DNA of 42,783 nt from Phycisphaerae bacterium (GCA_029260055.1 JAJDDX010000467.1:1-42783); one strand, 5' to 3'. Shown: positions 34,228 through 42,481, counted from the stretch's first letter. Notes: generated by a model not told the origin, from the letters alone. Program-made: numbers and translations.

Positions 34228-34559
34228 GAGCACGATTCGAGACTCCGTGGGGCATCCCCGCCCGTCGCGACGAACAGCCCCATGCTGTGCAACTGATCGC
34301 ATATCCGCTCGACGTGCTCGACGGCTGTCTCCATCGTCACGTCGTACACTTCCGTCATTCGCCGGGCGACTCGCTGAGCGTCGTTCGTGCCGTCGCACAG
34401 CCGCCAGATGAACAGTGCCACGCTGTTCAAACGATGGGTGTCCATCGAAATGGGGTCGAAGATCAGCACTTCGCCGTCCAGCTCGTGCGACGTAAGGTCT
34501 GTGCGCCGAAGCGGATGGGTCGGAGGCAGAAGTTGCGTTGATGTCTGGTTAGCGTCCAA
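34224..34559 (-). CDS. PqqD-like (RRE-fold) protein
   Basis: This is a 111-residue protein of the PqqD family, small winged-helix proteins that bind leader peptides in RiPP systems. The signature is SHELDGEVLIFDP then HRLNSVALFIWRLCDGTND, followed by the helix with VTMETAVEHVERICDQL. The start is a TTG at 34559, nine bases after the VKOR stop, preceded by AGGGG at six bases. The only later ATG would remove the signature. Co-occurrence of PqqD-like, HprK-like and nucleotidyltransferase genes is a known cassette pattern; whether this one binds the cystine-knot precursor is unknown. Confidence 0.85.
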   Translation of the reverse strand: MDANQTSTQLLPPTHPLRRTDLTSHELDGEVLIFDPISMDTHRLNSVALFIWRLCDGTNDAQRVARRMTEVYDVTMETAVEHVERICDQLHSMGLFVATGGDAPRSLESCS

Positions 34560-34568
34560 CTCGTGCCC

Positions 34569-35879
34569 CTACTGCTCCTCGGATGGCGTCGGTATCGCAG
34601 CCGCGTACGACGACTCCGTCGCCTGCTCATCCCGCCATATCCGAGCGATTTCCCGCCAGAAGACAGGGCTCTTCATGCAGAGATCAGGTACCCGCCGCCC
34701 GTTGAAGAACGCCGCCGGAGCGGCATCGACACCGAGGCGGTGTGCCAGTTCGAGTTCGGCCAGCGCCACCTTCCGAGCCGCGCCGTCGTCTATGTCTTTC
34801 AGCAAGCGGCCTCCATCGAGACCGGCTGCGAGTGCTAGTGCCTCGAAGTCCAATGTCGCGCCGTCAGCCCAGTTGTCGAACAGCAGGCCGCGCATTCGGC
34901 TTGACGCCTCGTCGCCTCCCTGGAGCTTCGCAGCCGCCAACGCCAATAGCGCCGGCGTGACATCCGCGTCGCCCTCGGACAAGTGCCCATACCGAACGCG
35001 TATGCCATCCTCGAAGTACTCGCTGTAGTGCTGAGTCCATTGTTCATCGAAGCACTTGCACGCGGATGAAGAGAGATCGGTATACAGGAGCAGGTCCGGA
35101 AGAGCATCCGACTCCGCCTGGTCCGGCAAACCCGGCACATCCACGACCGGGGAAGCGAAGTACTCTCGAAGCACGAACTGAGGATCCTGCTGCAACTCCG
35201 CGATCGTCCCCGCGTAGCCCTTGACCTTCCGCCACTGACGCCGCGCCTCGCTGCTTGCATCGAAGTAGAGCCAGACAGCCGCGCTCACCGCGAGCGAACC
35301 CGCCAAGCCGCACAAGACGAGGCGGCGCTGTAACCCCACGACGCTGACGGACTGTGTGCCGCCACGTTCCGACGCGGGAACGGTTCGGCGTAGGAGCCAA
35401 ACCGTGGCGACGAAGATCGAAGCGCTGCATCCGTGGGCGATCACACAAAGCCGGCACCACGCATCGAGCGAGAATGCCATCACACCCACCAGGACCAGGG
35501 AGGCGCACAACCCCGTCGTTACCAACCCGAGGAGCGGCCATCTGATCCAGCGATCCGTCAGCGGCGGCCTGATCGCGAAGGCGAAGAGAAACCCGATGGC
35601 CAGGAAGTAGGCGAGACCGAACAGCGAAGTCGGGAACAGGAATCGTCGCTCGCCGAGGTACACATCAAAGGAGCCGAAGCGACTGTTGATGATGTCCGCA
35701 CAGACACCGCCGGGTGCCGGCGACTCGCCGCAGAGCTTCAGGACGAAGGACGTGCCCTCGCCCGATGCCGTCCAACCTCCGACATGCGCGGCGAGAACAA
35801 GAGCGCAGACGACGGCACCGCCCATCGCGAGCAGCACGATGACTGACAGGGCCGTTTTGTCTTTCCAGGTTCTGGCCAA
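34569..35879 (-). CDS. VKOR domain fused to a DsbA-like domain with a CxC site
   Basis: This is a 436-residue membrane enzyme for extracytoplasmic disulfide formation. The N-terminal VKOR domain (about residues 10-165) has membrane spans, the loop pair Cys50/Cys60 in LCGESPAPGGVCADIINSRFG (split: Cys50 and Cys60) and the redox site AWCRLCVIAH (Cys142, Cys145). After another span near 187-205 comes a thioredoxin/DsbA-like domain with DLSSSACKCFDE, where the usual CxxC is replaced by CxC (Cys274, Cys276). The cis-Pro loop is VDAAPAAFFNGRRV. TTG at 35879 is the only start that keeps the first span and has GAGGA upstream. It sits between a Cys-rich peptide gene and the PqqD-like gene. Confidence 0.88.
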   Translation of the reverse strand: MARTWKDKTALSVIVLLAMGGAVVCALVLAAHVGGWTASGEGTSFVLKLCGESPAPGGVCADIINSRFGSFDVYLGERRFLFPTSLFGLAYFLAIGFLFAFAIRPPLTDRWIRWPLLGLVTTGLCASLVLVGVMAFSLDAWCRLCVIAHGCSASIFVATVWLLRRTVPASERGGTQSVSVVGLQRRLVLCGLAGSLAVSAAVWLYFDASSEARRQWRKVKGYAGTIAELQQDPQFVLREYFASPVVDVPGLPDQAESDALPDLLLYTDLSSSACKCFDEQWTQHYSEYFEDGIRVRYGHLSEGDADVTPALLALAAAKLQGGDEASSRMRGLLFDNWADGATLDFEALALAAGLDGGRLLKDIDDGAARKVALAELELAHRLGVDAAPAAFFNGRRVPDLCMKSPVFWREIARIWRDEQATESSYAAAIPTPSEEQ

Positions 35880-35963
35880 CTCAGGACAATCCTCAAACGC
35901 TTGCTGGACGGTGCGTGCCTTCCCGCTCCGGCATGGCCGTCGGCGCCCCGCAGCCGCCGGCCG

Positions 35964-36299
35964 TCAGCGACACTCGTCGCTTCCGCCGGTATCACACGTA
36001 AGCCCGGTGCAGCAAGGTTCTTGCCCGGGGCACGCATGGTTGAGCGGATAGCAGCTATGGTTACTCCCGGCCGCGAAGGCGTCGGACGCGAAGAACGTGC
36101 TCAGCACCGGCGCAACGAACACGAGTTTGGCCCCGCTGCGGACCACGTCGCGGCGGGTCGGTGCCCGTGGCCCATCGCCCCCGTCGGTCGCGGGATGATT
36201 CTGTCGTTCGTCCACGGCTACGGTCTCACGTGCCTTCGCTGGGCGCAGGGTCCTCCCGCACCATCTATACAAGTTTCTATCGGACGCTTGGGGACCCAT
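35964..36299 (-). CDS. Secreted six-cysteine peptide precursor with inhibitor-cystine-knot spacing
   Basis: This is a precursor of about 111 residues. After a variable N-terminal stretch, residues about 48-76 look like an export signal with a twin arginine (TRRDVVRSGAK) and a hydrophobic segment ending SDAFA-AGS. The last 29 residues hold six cysteines with spacing C-X6-C-X5-CC-X4-C-X7-C (from SCYPLNHAC to SDECR), which falls within the knottin rule (C3-7C3-8C0-7C1-4C4-13C). The first Cys is at residue 83. ATG at 36299 is taken; a GTG near codon 29 is possible. The VKOR-DsbA gene follows 84 bases downstream. A toxin, inhibitor or structural peptide are all possible. Confidence 0.75.
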   Translation of the reverse strand: MGPQASDRNLYRWCGRTLRPAKARETVAVDERQNHPATDGGDGPRAPTRRDVVRSGAKLVFVAPVLSTFFASDAFAAGSNHSCYPLNHACPGQEPCCTGLTCDTGGSDECR

Positions 36300-36541
36300 A
36301 TGTAGTTAACCGATACTCCAGTGACGACCGATTTCGTCCGGGAAACGGCGGATACGGCACCCGGACCGCGTTGCCCCACGGAAACCGGTCACGACGTGCC
36401 CGTCCACGGTCGTCGGTACGCCGCCGCTTGGCTTGGCGGTGGATTTGCGTACACTCAACGTACTCGACAAGCCGGGTCACCGGTTCCTTCCGATGACGCC
36501 CGGCGGACAATAGAGAAACGCGTCTTCCAGGGAGGGAACGC
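36300..36541. promoter_or_regulatory. Divergent control region
   Basis: This 242-base gap separates the leftward peptide operon from the rightward GT4-GH130-GT4 operon and must hold both promoters. I can point to GGAGGG five bases before the rightward ATG but cannot define the promoter boxes with confidence. Confidence 0.5.
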
Positions 36542-38818
36542 ATGCCGAACGATCAGCACCCTCGAGTGGCCATGTTGGGATCCTATATCCCCCGCCGCTG
36601 CGGAATCGCCACCTTCACCAACGATCTGGCTTCAGCCATGGCCAACGAGGTCTACGGCTCACCGCTGGCCGGAGACAGCCCCGTCTCCATCGTGGCCATG
36701 ACCGACCGCGGTGGAGAGTACGACTATCCGCCCGAAGTGATGCTCGAGATCGGCCAGCACAAGCGCGACGACTACCGCAGTGCGGCTGAGATGCTGAACC
36801 ACAGCCGCGTCGACGTGGTCAGTTTGCAGCACGAGTTCGGGCTGTTCGGCGGCGAAGCGGGCGAGTACCTGCTCGACTTCATCGACCGACTTCGAAAGCC
36901 CCTGGTGACCACGCTCCACACCGTGCTGATCGAACCGACCCCGAAACAGCGAGAGGTGTTCGAACGCATCTGTGCACGCAGCGCGCGCGTTGTCGTCATG
37001 GCCGAGCGAGCCCGGACGATCATGCACGAGGTGAACGACATTCCGCACGAGCGCATCCACCTCATACACCACGGCGTACCCGATGTGCCCTTCGGCGATA
37101 CGGAGCCGTTCAAGGAGCGGTTCGACCTGCGCGGCCGGCCCATGATCCTGACCTTCGGCCTGCTCAGCCCCGGCAAGGGAATCGAAACGATGCTCGAGGC
37201 GCTGGCGAAGGTCGTGCCGCAGCACCGCAACGTGGCCTACGTCGTGCTCGGCGTGACGCATCCGGGCGTGCGGCGCGAATCGGGCGAGGAATACAGGATA
37301 TCGCTCGAGACCCGAGCGATGGAACTCGGTATTCAGAAGAACGTCCAGTTCCACAACCGCTATGTCACGTCGACCGACCTGCGCGAGTATCTGCAGGCGG
37401 CCGACCTCTACTGCACCCCCTATCGAGCCAAGCAGCAGATCACGTCGGGCACCCTGGCCTATGCGCTCGCGTCGGGCAAGGCGATCGTCTCGACCCCGTA
37501 CTGGCACGCGGAGGAACTCCTGGCAGACGGACGGGGCCGCTTCTTCGACTTCGATGACGAGGACACCTTGGCGGGGCACCTGAACGAACTGCTATCGGAC
37601 AAGACGACCCGTGACACGGTCCGGCGCGCGGCCTACGACCATGGCCGTCAGATGACCTGGAAGCAGGTCGCGGGGCAATACGTCGAGACGTTCGCCGAAG
37701 CCAAGCGCAGGGCTGCGACCGCCACAGCGGTGGAGGCACCCCGCGAAGCGGTCATGCGCCTGTCGCTGCCCGAGCCGCGCCTCGATCATCTGTTCAAGAT
37801 GACCGACGACACGGCGCTGCTGCAACATGCGATCTTCGCTACGCCGGATCGGCGACACGGCTACTGCACCGATGACAACGCCCGGGCACTGATCGTAGCC
37901 TCCATGGCCTGGTCCCAGTTCAAAGACGAGCGCGTCCTGCGCTACCTGCACGTGTACCTCGCATTCCTTCACTTCGCGTTTCGCCCGGAAACGGGGCGGT
38001 TCCGCAACTTCATGGCGTACGACCGCAGCTGGCTCGAAGACGACGGTAGCGATGATAGCCAGGGGCGCGCCCTGTGGGCGCTCGGGCACCTGGTCACTCA
38101 CGCTCCAAACGCTTCGGACGTTCGACTCGCGACCGACCTGTTCCATCGGGCGCTCGGGCTTGTCGATACGCTCGAATTCCCCCGCTCCTGGTCGTTCGCC
38201 ACGCTGGGATTGCACTATTACTTGCGGCGCTTCGGTGACGACGCGGAAGTGCGGCGCAAGATGACCGAAGTCGCCGAGCGGATCAACGATCGATTCGTAC
38301 AGCACGAGACCGACGAGTGGCCTTGGTTTGAAGACGAAGTGACGTACGACAACGGACGAATTCCCCAGGCCTTGATCATCGCCGGTCAAACCTTGAACCG
38401 ACCCGATTACACCGAACGCGGCATCCGGGTCTTGAATTGGCTCCTGCGAGTCCAAACAGCAGAGGCAGGCCATCTCTCCATCGTCGGCAATGAAGGCTGG
38501 CTAAAACGCGGCGGCGAAAGGCCCGAGCACGATCAGCAACCCCTGGAACCGGCCGCCCTGATCGGGGCGTGCAAAGCGGCCTTCAGGGCCTCGGGCGAAA
38601 CACGTTGGCTCGACGAGATGCGCCGCAGCTTCGAATGGTACCTGGGCCGCAACGATGCGCGGGCAAGCCTGGTCGACTACAAGTCCCGAGGCTGCTTCGA
38701 CGGGCTGACGCCAACCGGTCCGAACGAAAACCAGGGCGCTGAATCCGTCCTGTCATGGCTACTGTCCCTCTTGATCATGCACGAGATGCAGACGGGAGAC
38801 GCTCCGGAAGTCGGCTGA
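36542..38818 (+). CDS. Glycosyltransferase family 4 fused to an alpha/alpha barrel-like domain
   Basis: This is a 758-residue two-domain protein. Residues about 8-385 form a GT-B enzyme: RVAMLGSYIPRRCGIATFT, QHEFGLFGGEAGEYL, TFGLLSPGKGIETMLEAL and the donor-site end TPYWHAEELLADG. Residues about 405-758 are a helical domain with MTDDTALLQHAIFATPDR, HGYCTDDNARALIVASM and ENQGAESVLSWL, resembling glycosidase-like (alpha/alpha)6 repeats. The strong GGAGGG ribosome-binding site supports the ATG. GH130 and a second GT4 follow on the same strand. The fusion suggests a bifunctional mannosyl- or related glycan enzyme; specificity is unknown. Confidence 0.87.
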   Translation: MPNDQHPRVAMLGSYIPRRCGIATFTNDLASAMANEVYGSPLAGDSPVSIVAMTDRGGEYDYPPEVMLEIGQHKRDDYRSAAEMLNHSRVDVVSLQHEFGLFGGEAGEYLLDFIDRLRKPLVTTLHTVLIEPTPKQREVFERICARSARVVVMAERARTIMHEVNDIPHERIHLIHHGVPDVPFGDTEPFKERFDLRGRPMILTFGLLSPGKGIETMLEALAKVVPQHRNVAYVVLGVTHPGVRRESGEEYRISLETRAMELGIQKNVQFHNRYVTSTDLREYLQAADLYCTPYRAKQQITSGTLAYALASGKAIVSTPYWHAEELLADGRGRFFDFDDEDTLAGHLNELLSDKTTRDTVRRAAYDHGRQMTWKQVAGQYVETFAEAKRRAATATAVEAPREAVMRLSLPEPRLDHLFKMTDDTALLQHAIFATPDRRHGYCTDDNARALIVASMAWSQFKDERVLRYLHVYLAFLHFAFRPETGRFRNFMAYDRSWLEDDGSDDSQGRALWALGHLVTHAPNASDVRLATDLFHRALGLVDTLEFPRSWSFATLGLHYYLRRFGDDAEVRRKMTEVAERINDRFVQHETDEWPWFEDEVTYDNGRIPQALIIAGQTLNRPDYTERGIRVLNWLLRVQTAEAGHLSIVGNEGWLKRGGERPEHDQQPLEPAALIGACKAAFRASGETRWLDEMRRSFEWYLGRNDARASLVDYKSRGCFDGLTPTGPNENQGAESVLSWLLSLLIMHEMQTGDAPEVG

Positions 38819-38899
38819 TCTTGCCGGAAGCCGGTCAGAACACACGATCAAGAGACCGGGCCCAACCCGTCCGGAATCCGAACCGATAGAACTAGCGAT

Positions 38900-39934
38900 A
38901 TGCCAAAGACCAGTAACAAGATACCGCGAAACGACTCCGTCACCGCGGCGGTCGCGAAGCCCGGGTCGGATCAATCGGGGCGGGCACTGCTGACGCGCCA
39001 CCCCGACAACCCGATCCTCACCGCGGCCCATTGGCCCTACGAGGTCAACGCCGTCTTCAACCCGGGTGCTGTGCGTCTGCCAAACGGCGAAACGCTGCTG
39101 CTCTGCCGGGTGGAGGACTGTGCGGGCCACTCGCACTTCAGTGTAGCTCGTTCGGACAACGGCGTGACCGACTGGCGCATCGACCCGGAGCCCACGCTCG
39201 TGCCGGACTCCACGACCAGCCCGACCGAGGAGTGGGGTATTGAAGACCCCCGGATCGTGTGGCTGGAGGAACTGGATCGTTACGCCGTGGTCTACACGGG
39301 TTACGGCCGGCACGGCCCGAGCGTTTCGCTCGCCCTCACCGAGGATTTCAAGACCTTCGAACGGCTCGGACAGGTGCTGCCGCCGGAGGACAAGGACGCC
39401 GCGCTCCTGCCGCACCGCGTCACCGGACGCTGGGCGATGATCCACCGACCGGTCCCCAACGTCGACGGGAAGCACATCTGGATGTCCTTCTCCGATGACC
39501 TGCAGCACTGGGGCAAACGCACGCTGGTGCTCAAGGCCCGGCGCGGCGGCTGGTGGGACGCGACGAAGATCGGCCTGTCGACACCGCTGATCGAAACGCC
39601 CGAAGGCTGGCTCATGGTCTACCATGGCGTGCGCAGCACGGTCTCGGGTAGCGTCTATCGCATCGGGCTCGCGCTGCTGGATGCTGACGATCCCACACGA
39701 TGCCTGCTTCGCGGCACCGAGTGGATCCTCGGCCCGCAGACCGATTACGAACGCATTGGCGATGTGCCCAACATCGTCTTTGCGAACGGCTACACGATCG
39801 ACGACGACCGGGACACGGTTCGGTTCTACTACGGAGCGGCCGACACGTCCCTTGCGCTCGCCACCGGGAGCATCCGTGCGATGGTCGACTGGCTGGTGAG
39901 CCATAGCGTGCCCGTGGACTTCGGCACCGCCTGA
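38900..39934 (+). CDS. Glycoside hydrolase family 130 (mannoside phosphorylase-type)
   Basis: This is a 344-residue five-bladed beta-propeller enzyme. GH130 members phosphorolyse or hydrolyse beta-mannosides. Family features are visible: NAVFNPGAVRLPNGETLLLCRVED, then EEWGIEDPRIVWLEE with the catalytic Asp, HRPVPN, WWDATKIGLSTPLIET and GWLMVYHGV (listed in order). Homologues in this context are often mislabelled as Cry toxins. It lies between two GT4 genes with gaps of 81 and 44 bases, so turnover or reversible synthesis of the glycan they make is likely. Confidence 0.92.
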   Translation: MPKTSNKIPRNDSVTAAVAKPGSDQSGRALLTRHPDNPILTAAHWPYEVNAVFNPGAVRLPNGETLLLCRVEDCAGHSHFSVARSDNGVTDWRIDPEPTLVPDSTTSPTEEWGIEDPRIVWLEELDRYAVVYTGYGRHGPSVSLALTEDFKTFERLGQVLPPEDKDAALLPHRVTGRWAMIHRPVPNVDGKHIWMSFSDDLQHWGKRTLVLKARRGGWWDATKIGLSTPLIETPEGWLMVYHGVRSTVSGSVYRIGLALLDADDPTRCLLRGTEWILGPQTDYERIGDVPNIVFANGYTIDDDRDTVRFYYGAADTSLALATGSIRAMVDWLVSHSVPVDFGTA

Positions 39935-39978
39935 CCGGCGCCCCTGCAAGGGCTCCTCTTTCGACCGGGTGGAACATC

Positions 39979-41064
39979 ATGCGAATCGCCATGCTGGCTC
40001 CGATCTCCTGGCCGCTCCCTCCTACCGGGTACGGCCCCTGGGAACAGGTAGCCCACAACCTCACGGAAGGCCTGGTCAAACTCGGCCACGACGTCACGCT
40101 CTTCGCCGCCGGCGGAAGCGTGAGCAGCGCTTCACTGGTAGAGACGACGCCGTACGCCTTGGAGACCTGGCCCGAGGAGGATAAGAACCGTTCGCGCGGT
40201 TTCGACCCGGCAAGTGGACTACTGGAAGGCCCACCCGACGCTCGCGCGATGGAGCAATCCCACATCGCCACCTGTATGGAGCGCGCCGGCGGCGGCGAAT
40301 TCGACGTGGTACATTCGCACCTTCACGTTCACGCGCTTGTCTTCAGCCGGTTGATCCCGTGCCCGCTCGTCTCGACCCTTCACGGCGCTGCGTGGGTCCG
40401 GGCCGTCCATCCCGTCTTCAAGGCCTACCGAGACCTGCCCTTCGTGTCTCTTTCCGATGCCGAGCGGCAACTGTTGCCCGAGTTGAACTACGTCGCCACG
40501 GTCCACAACGGCATCCGCATCGAGGACTTCGAGTTCGAGCCGGAAAAGGACGACTACCTCCTGTTCGCGGGACGGCTTGCGCCGGAGAAGGGGCCGGCTG
40601 AGGCGGTCCAGGTCGCCAAGCGCACTGGGCGGCGCCTACTGATCGCGGGAATGATCGAGCCGCAGCACGAGGAATACTTCAACGCCAAGGTCAAGCCGCA
40701 CATCGACGGGCGACAGATCGAATACCTGGGTCTTCTCTCGCAACGCGACCTGGCACCGATATACCGCAAGGCCGCCGGCGTGCTCTTTTTGATTAGCTGG
40801 TGCGAGCCCTTCGGGCTGGTCGCTACCGAGGCCCAGGCATCGGGCACACCGTTGATCGCGACTCGGTTTGGCGCACTCCCCGAGATCATCGTCGAAGGCA
40901 AGACGGGCTTCGTGGTCGACTCGATCGACGGCGCGGTCGACGCGGTCGCCAAGCTCGACCGCATCACACCCGAAGACTGTCGTGAGAACGCTCAGGTCCG
41001 GTTCTCCGACGCCTCGATGGCCAAGGGCTACGAACAGGTCTATCAAGCCCTCGTCGGCGGCTAG
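39979..41064 (+). CDS. Glycosyltransferase family 4
   Basis: This is a 361-residue GT-B enzyme. It begins MRIAMLAPISWPLPPTGYGP, has HSHLHVHALVFSR and VHNGIRIEDFEF, and the donor site SWCEPFGLVATEAQASGTP with its two conserved glutamates. The FAGRLAPEKGPAEAV phosphate-binding loop is intact. It is the third gene of a GT4-GH130-GT4 unit and is related to mannosyl- or glucosyltransferases that act on soluble glycosides. A group of palindromic repeats lies beyond its 3' end. Confidence 0.9.
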   Translation: MRIAMLAPISWPLPPTGYGPWEQVAHNLTEGLVKLGHDVTLFAAGGSVSSASLVETTPYALETWPEEDKNRSRGFDPASGLLEGPPDARAMEQSHIATCMERAGGGEFDVVHSHLHVHALVFSRLIPCPLVSTLHGAAWVRAVHPVFKAYRDLPFVSLSDAERQLLPELNYVATVHNGIRIEDFEFEPEKDDYLLFAGRLAPEKGPAEAVQVAKRTGRRLLIAGMIEPQHEEYFNAKVKPHIDGRQIEYLGLLSQRDLAPIYRKAAGVLFLISWCEPFGLVATEAQASGTPLIATRFGALPEIIVEGKTGFVVDSIDGAVDAVAKLDRITPEDCRENAQVRFSDASMAKGYEQVYQALVGG

Positions 41065-41089
41065 GATTCTATCACACGAACGATGATGG

Positions 41090-41209
41090 GTGGCATGGGC
41101 AGGCTGCTGCTTGAGGCTGTCCGGGAATTCAGGACAGGCCCGCGGCACTGGGATCGCGAGTCGACGACCAAGTCGGAGCAGGGTTGTGGCACGGCGTGCC
41201 TCCGCCTCC
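41090..41209. repeat. Degenerate copy of the GGGCAAGC-family repeat and adjoining spacer
   Basis: GGGTGGCATGGGCAGGCTGC at 41090-41109 keeps the left half of the family consensus, but the right arm has diverged. Nothing else is seen in this stretch. Confidence 0.4.
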
Positions 41210-41330
41210 GCCCTGAAAGGGCGCAATAGCACCGTACCTTATGACGCCCTTTCAGGGCTAGGAGATCCCGTTGCTCGTCTTGTCCCCAGGGCGTTGCCCT
41301 GGGCTATTGCTATCCGGCCCTTTCAGGGCC
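41210..41330. repeat. Composite palindromic repeat (GCCCTTTCAGGGC and CCCAGGGC family)
   Basis: GCCCTGAAAGGGC (41210-41222) and its exact complement at 41246-41258 form a 13-bp inverted repeat. CCCAGGGC-GTT-GCCCTGGG lies at 41285-41303 and GGCCCT-TTC-AGGGCC at 41316-41330. All are between two genes. The combination resembles intergenic elements of planctomycete genomes, a recollection I could not check. Confidence 0.65.
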
Positions 41331-41575
41331 AATCGTGACCACAGCCGCCAACCGACCGCCAATCAACGAACGCTCGACGGGCTGGAATTGTCGGACGCCC
41401 CAAAACGAGGTTGCCCCTGCCACCCGCGGGATCAGCCACGACGGAACACTGATCATCCGCGTCGATATCGGACCCGGGCGCAGCCGCCCGCCATTTCACA
41501 CGTAGAAACCTCACCCGCAAGCTGATAGAGTACCTTGCAAGGGACGGGGGCTACTCATGTTCGGAGGGACGAAGC

Positions 41576-42439
41576 GTGCGCAACCTAATCACGTTGGCAA
41601 TCTCGGTCGCACTAGGTCTCGCGTCGGTTACGACCGCGGCTCCGATCACGCTGCACGTCGACGACACGCAGTCCGCCGTGGACGTGGAACTGTGCATCAC
41701 GGCGCTCGTGACCGTCTGTGATGCCGGTAACTCACCCGTGGCCGGGTTCATAGACCTCGATGTGCCGTGCCCGCTGGCGCCGACAACCGTAAGCGTTCAC
41801 GATTTCGTTTTCGACATCACGCAGAACGTCGATCTTCTGATCAACCACCCGTTCGGCGGACAACTCAATGCCAGTGCCCAAAACGTGGTGATCAGCTATG
41901 CGCTGCCCGGAACGCCCCTTCCGCCGACGCTGCTCGTGGCGGACACCTTCTCGTACGTAGGCGTTCCCGTCAGCGCGACCGGGCACTTGGTTTACTGGGC
42001 CACCGGCGCGATCTGCGACGGCCTCACCCTCGCCGGGATGCCGTGTGGCTCATCGGGCGACCCGGTCGTGCTCGATCTGAGCACGTTCGTCCTGGACCCA
42101 CTCGAGCTCTCCGCGACGCTGACCTTCCCCAACGATCGGGTGATGGTCGCGTCGGACCTTAGCGTCGGCGGGCCGCTGCTCGACACGCTCCCGGGCCTGG
42201 GCACGTTCAGTGCAAACGGCGCCATCCTGGCCGACGCCCCGCTGCCGCTGACATGCTGCAATGTGGACATGACCGGTGGCGACACCGTCAATCTGACGGA
42301 TCATCATCTCTTCGGTGAGTGCATGGCGGGGCCGGGCGTTCCCGTCATCGGCGGGTGCGGCTGTGCCGACATCGACGGCGACGGCGATGTGGACTTCGAG
42401 GACTTCGCGGCCTTTCAGGTCGCGCTGTCGAGCCGGTAG
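41576..42439 (+). CDS. Secreted protein with dockerin/EF-hand-like C-terminus
   Basis: This is a 287-residue exported protein. The signal peptide is about ITLAISVALGLASVTTAAP. The mature part is rich in beta-strand-like hydrophobic repeats and has five or more cysteines. The last 50 residues hold a dockerin type I-like pair of calcium loops, of which one is clear (ADIDGDGDVDFEDFAAF) and the other degenerate (GGDTVNLTDHHLFGEC). Such tails are common on planctomycete secreted proteins. The GTG start has GGAGGG seven bases upstream. It is convergent with the DUF1571 gene, 42 bases away. No enzymatic domain is recognised. Confidence 0.8.
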   Translation: MRNLITLAISVALGLASVTTAAPITLHVDDTQSAVDVELCITALVTVCDAGNSPVAGFIDLDVPCPLAPTTVSVHDFVFDITQNVDLLINHPFGGQLNASAQNVVISYALPGTPLPPTLLVADTFSYVGVPVSATGHLVYWATGAICDGLTLAGMPCGSSGDPVVLDLSTFVLDPLELSATLTFPNDRVMVASDLSVGGPLLDTLPGLGTFSANGAILADAPLPLTCCNVDMTGGDTVNLTDHHLFGECMAGPGVPVIGGCGCADIDGDGDVDFEDFAAFQVALSSR

Positions 42440-42481
42440 GCGCACCGGCAGCACGGACCCACCAGACGATCGGTCCGGTCG

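Noticed and set aside
32119-36299. Lasso-peptide gene cluster
   Set aside because: A PqqD-like protein and HprK-like kinase are present, but there is no B2-type protease or asparagine-synthetase-like cyclase. The peptide has six cysteines rather than a lasso core.
38759-39949. 396-codon ORF on the minus strand
   Set aside because: Antisense to GH130, whose family motifs are clear on the plus strand.
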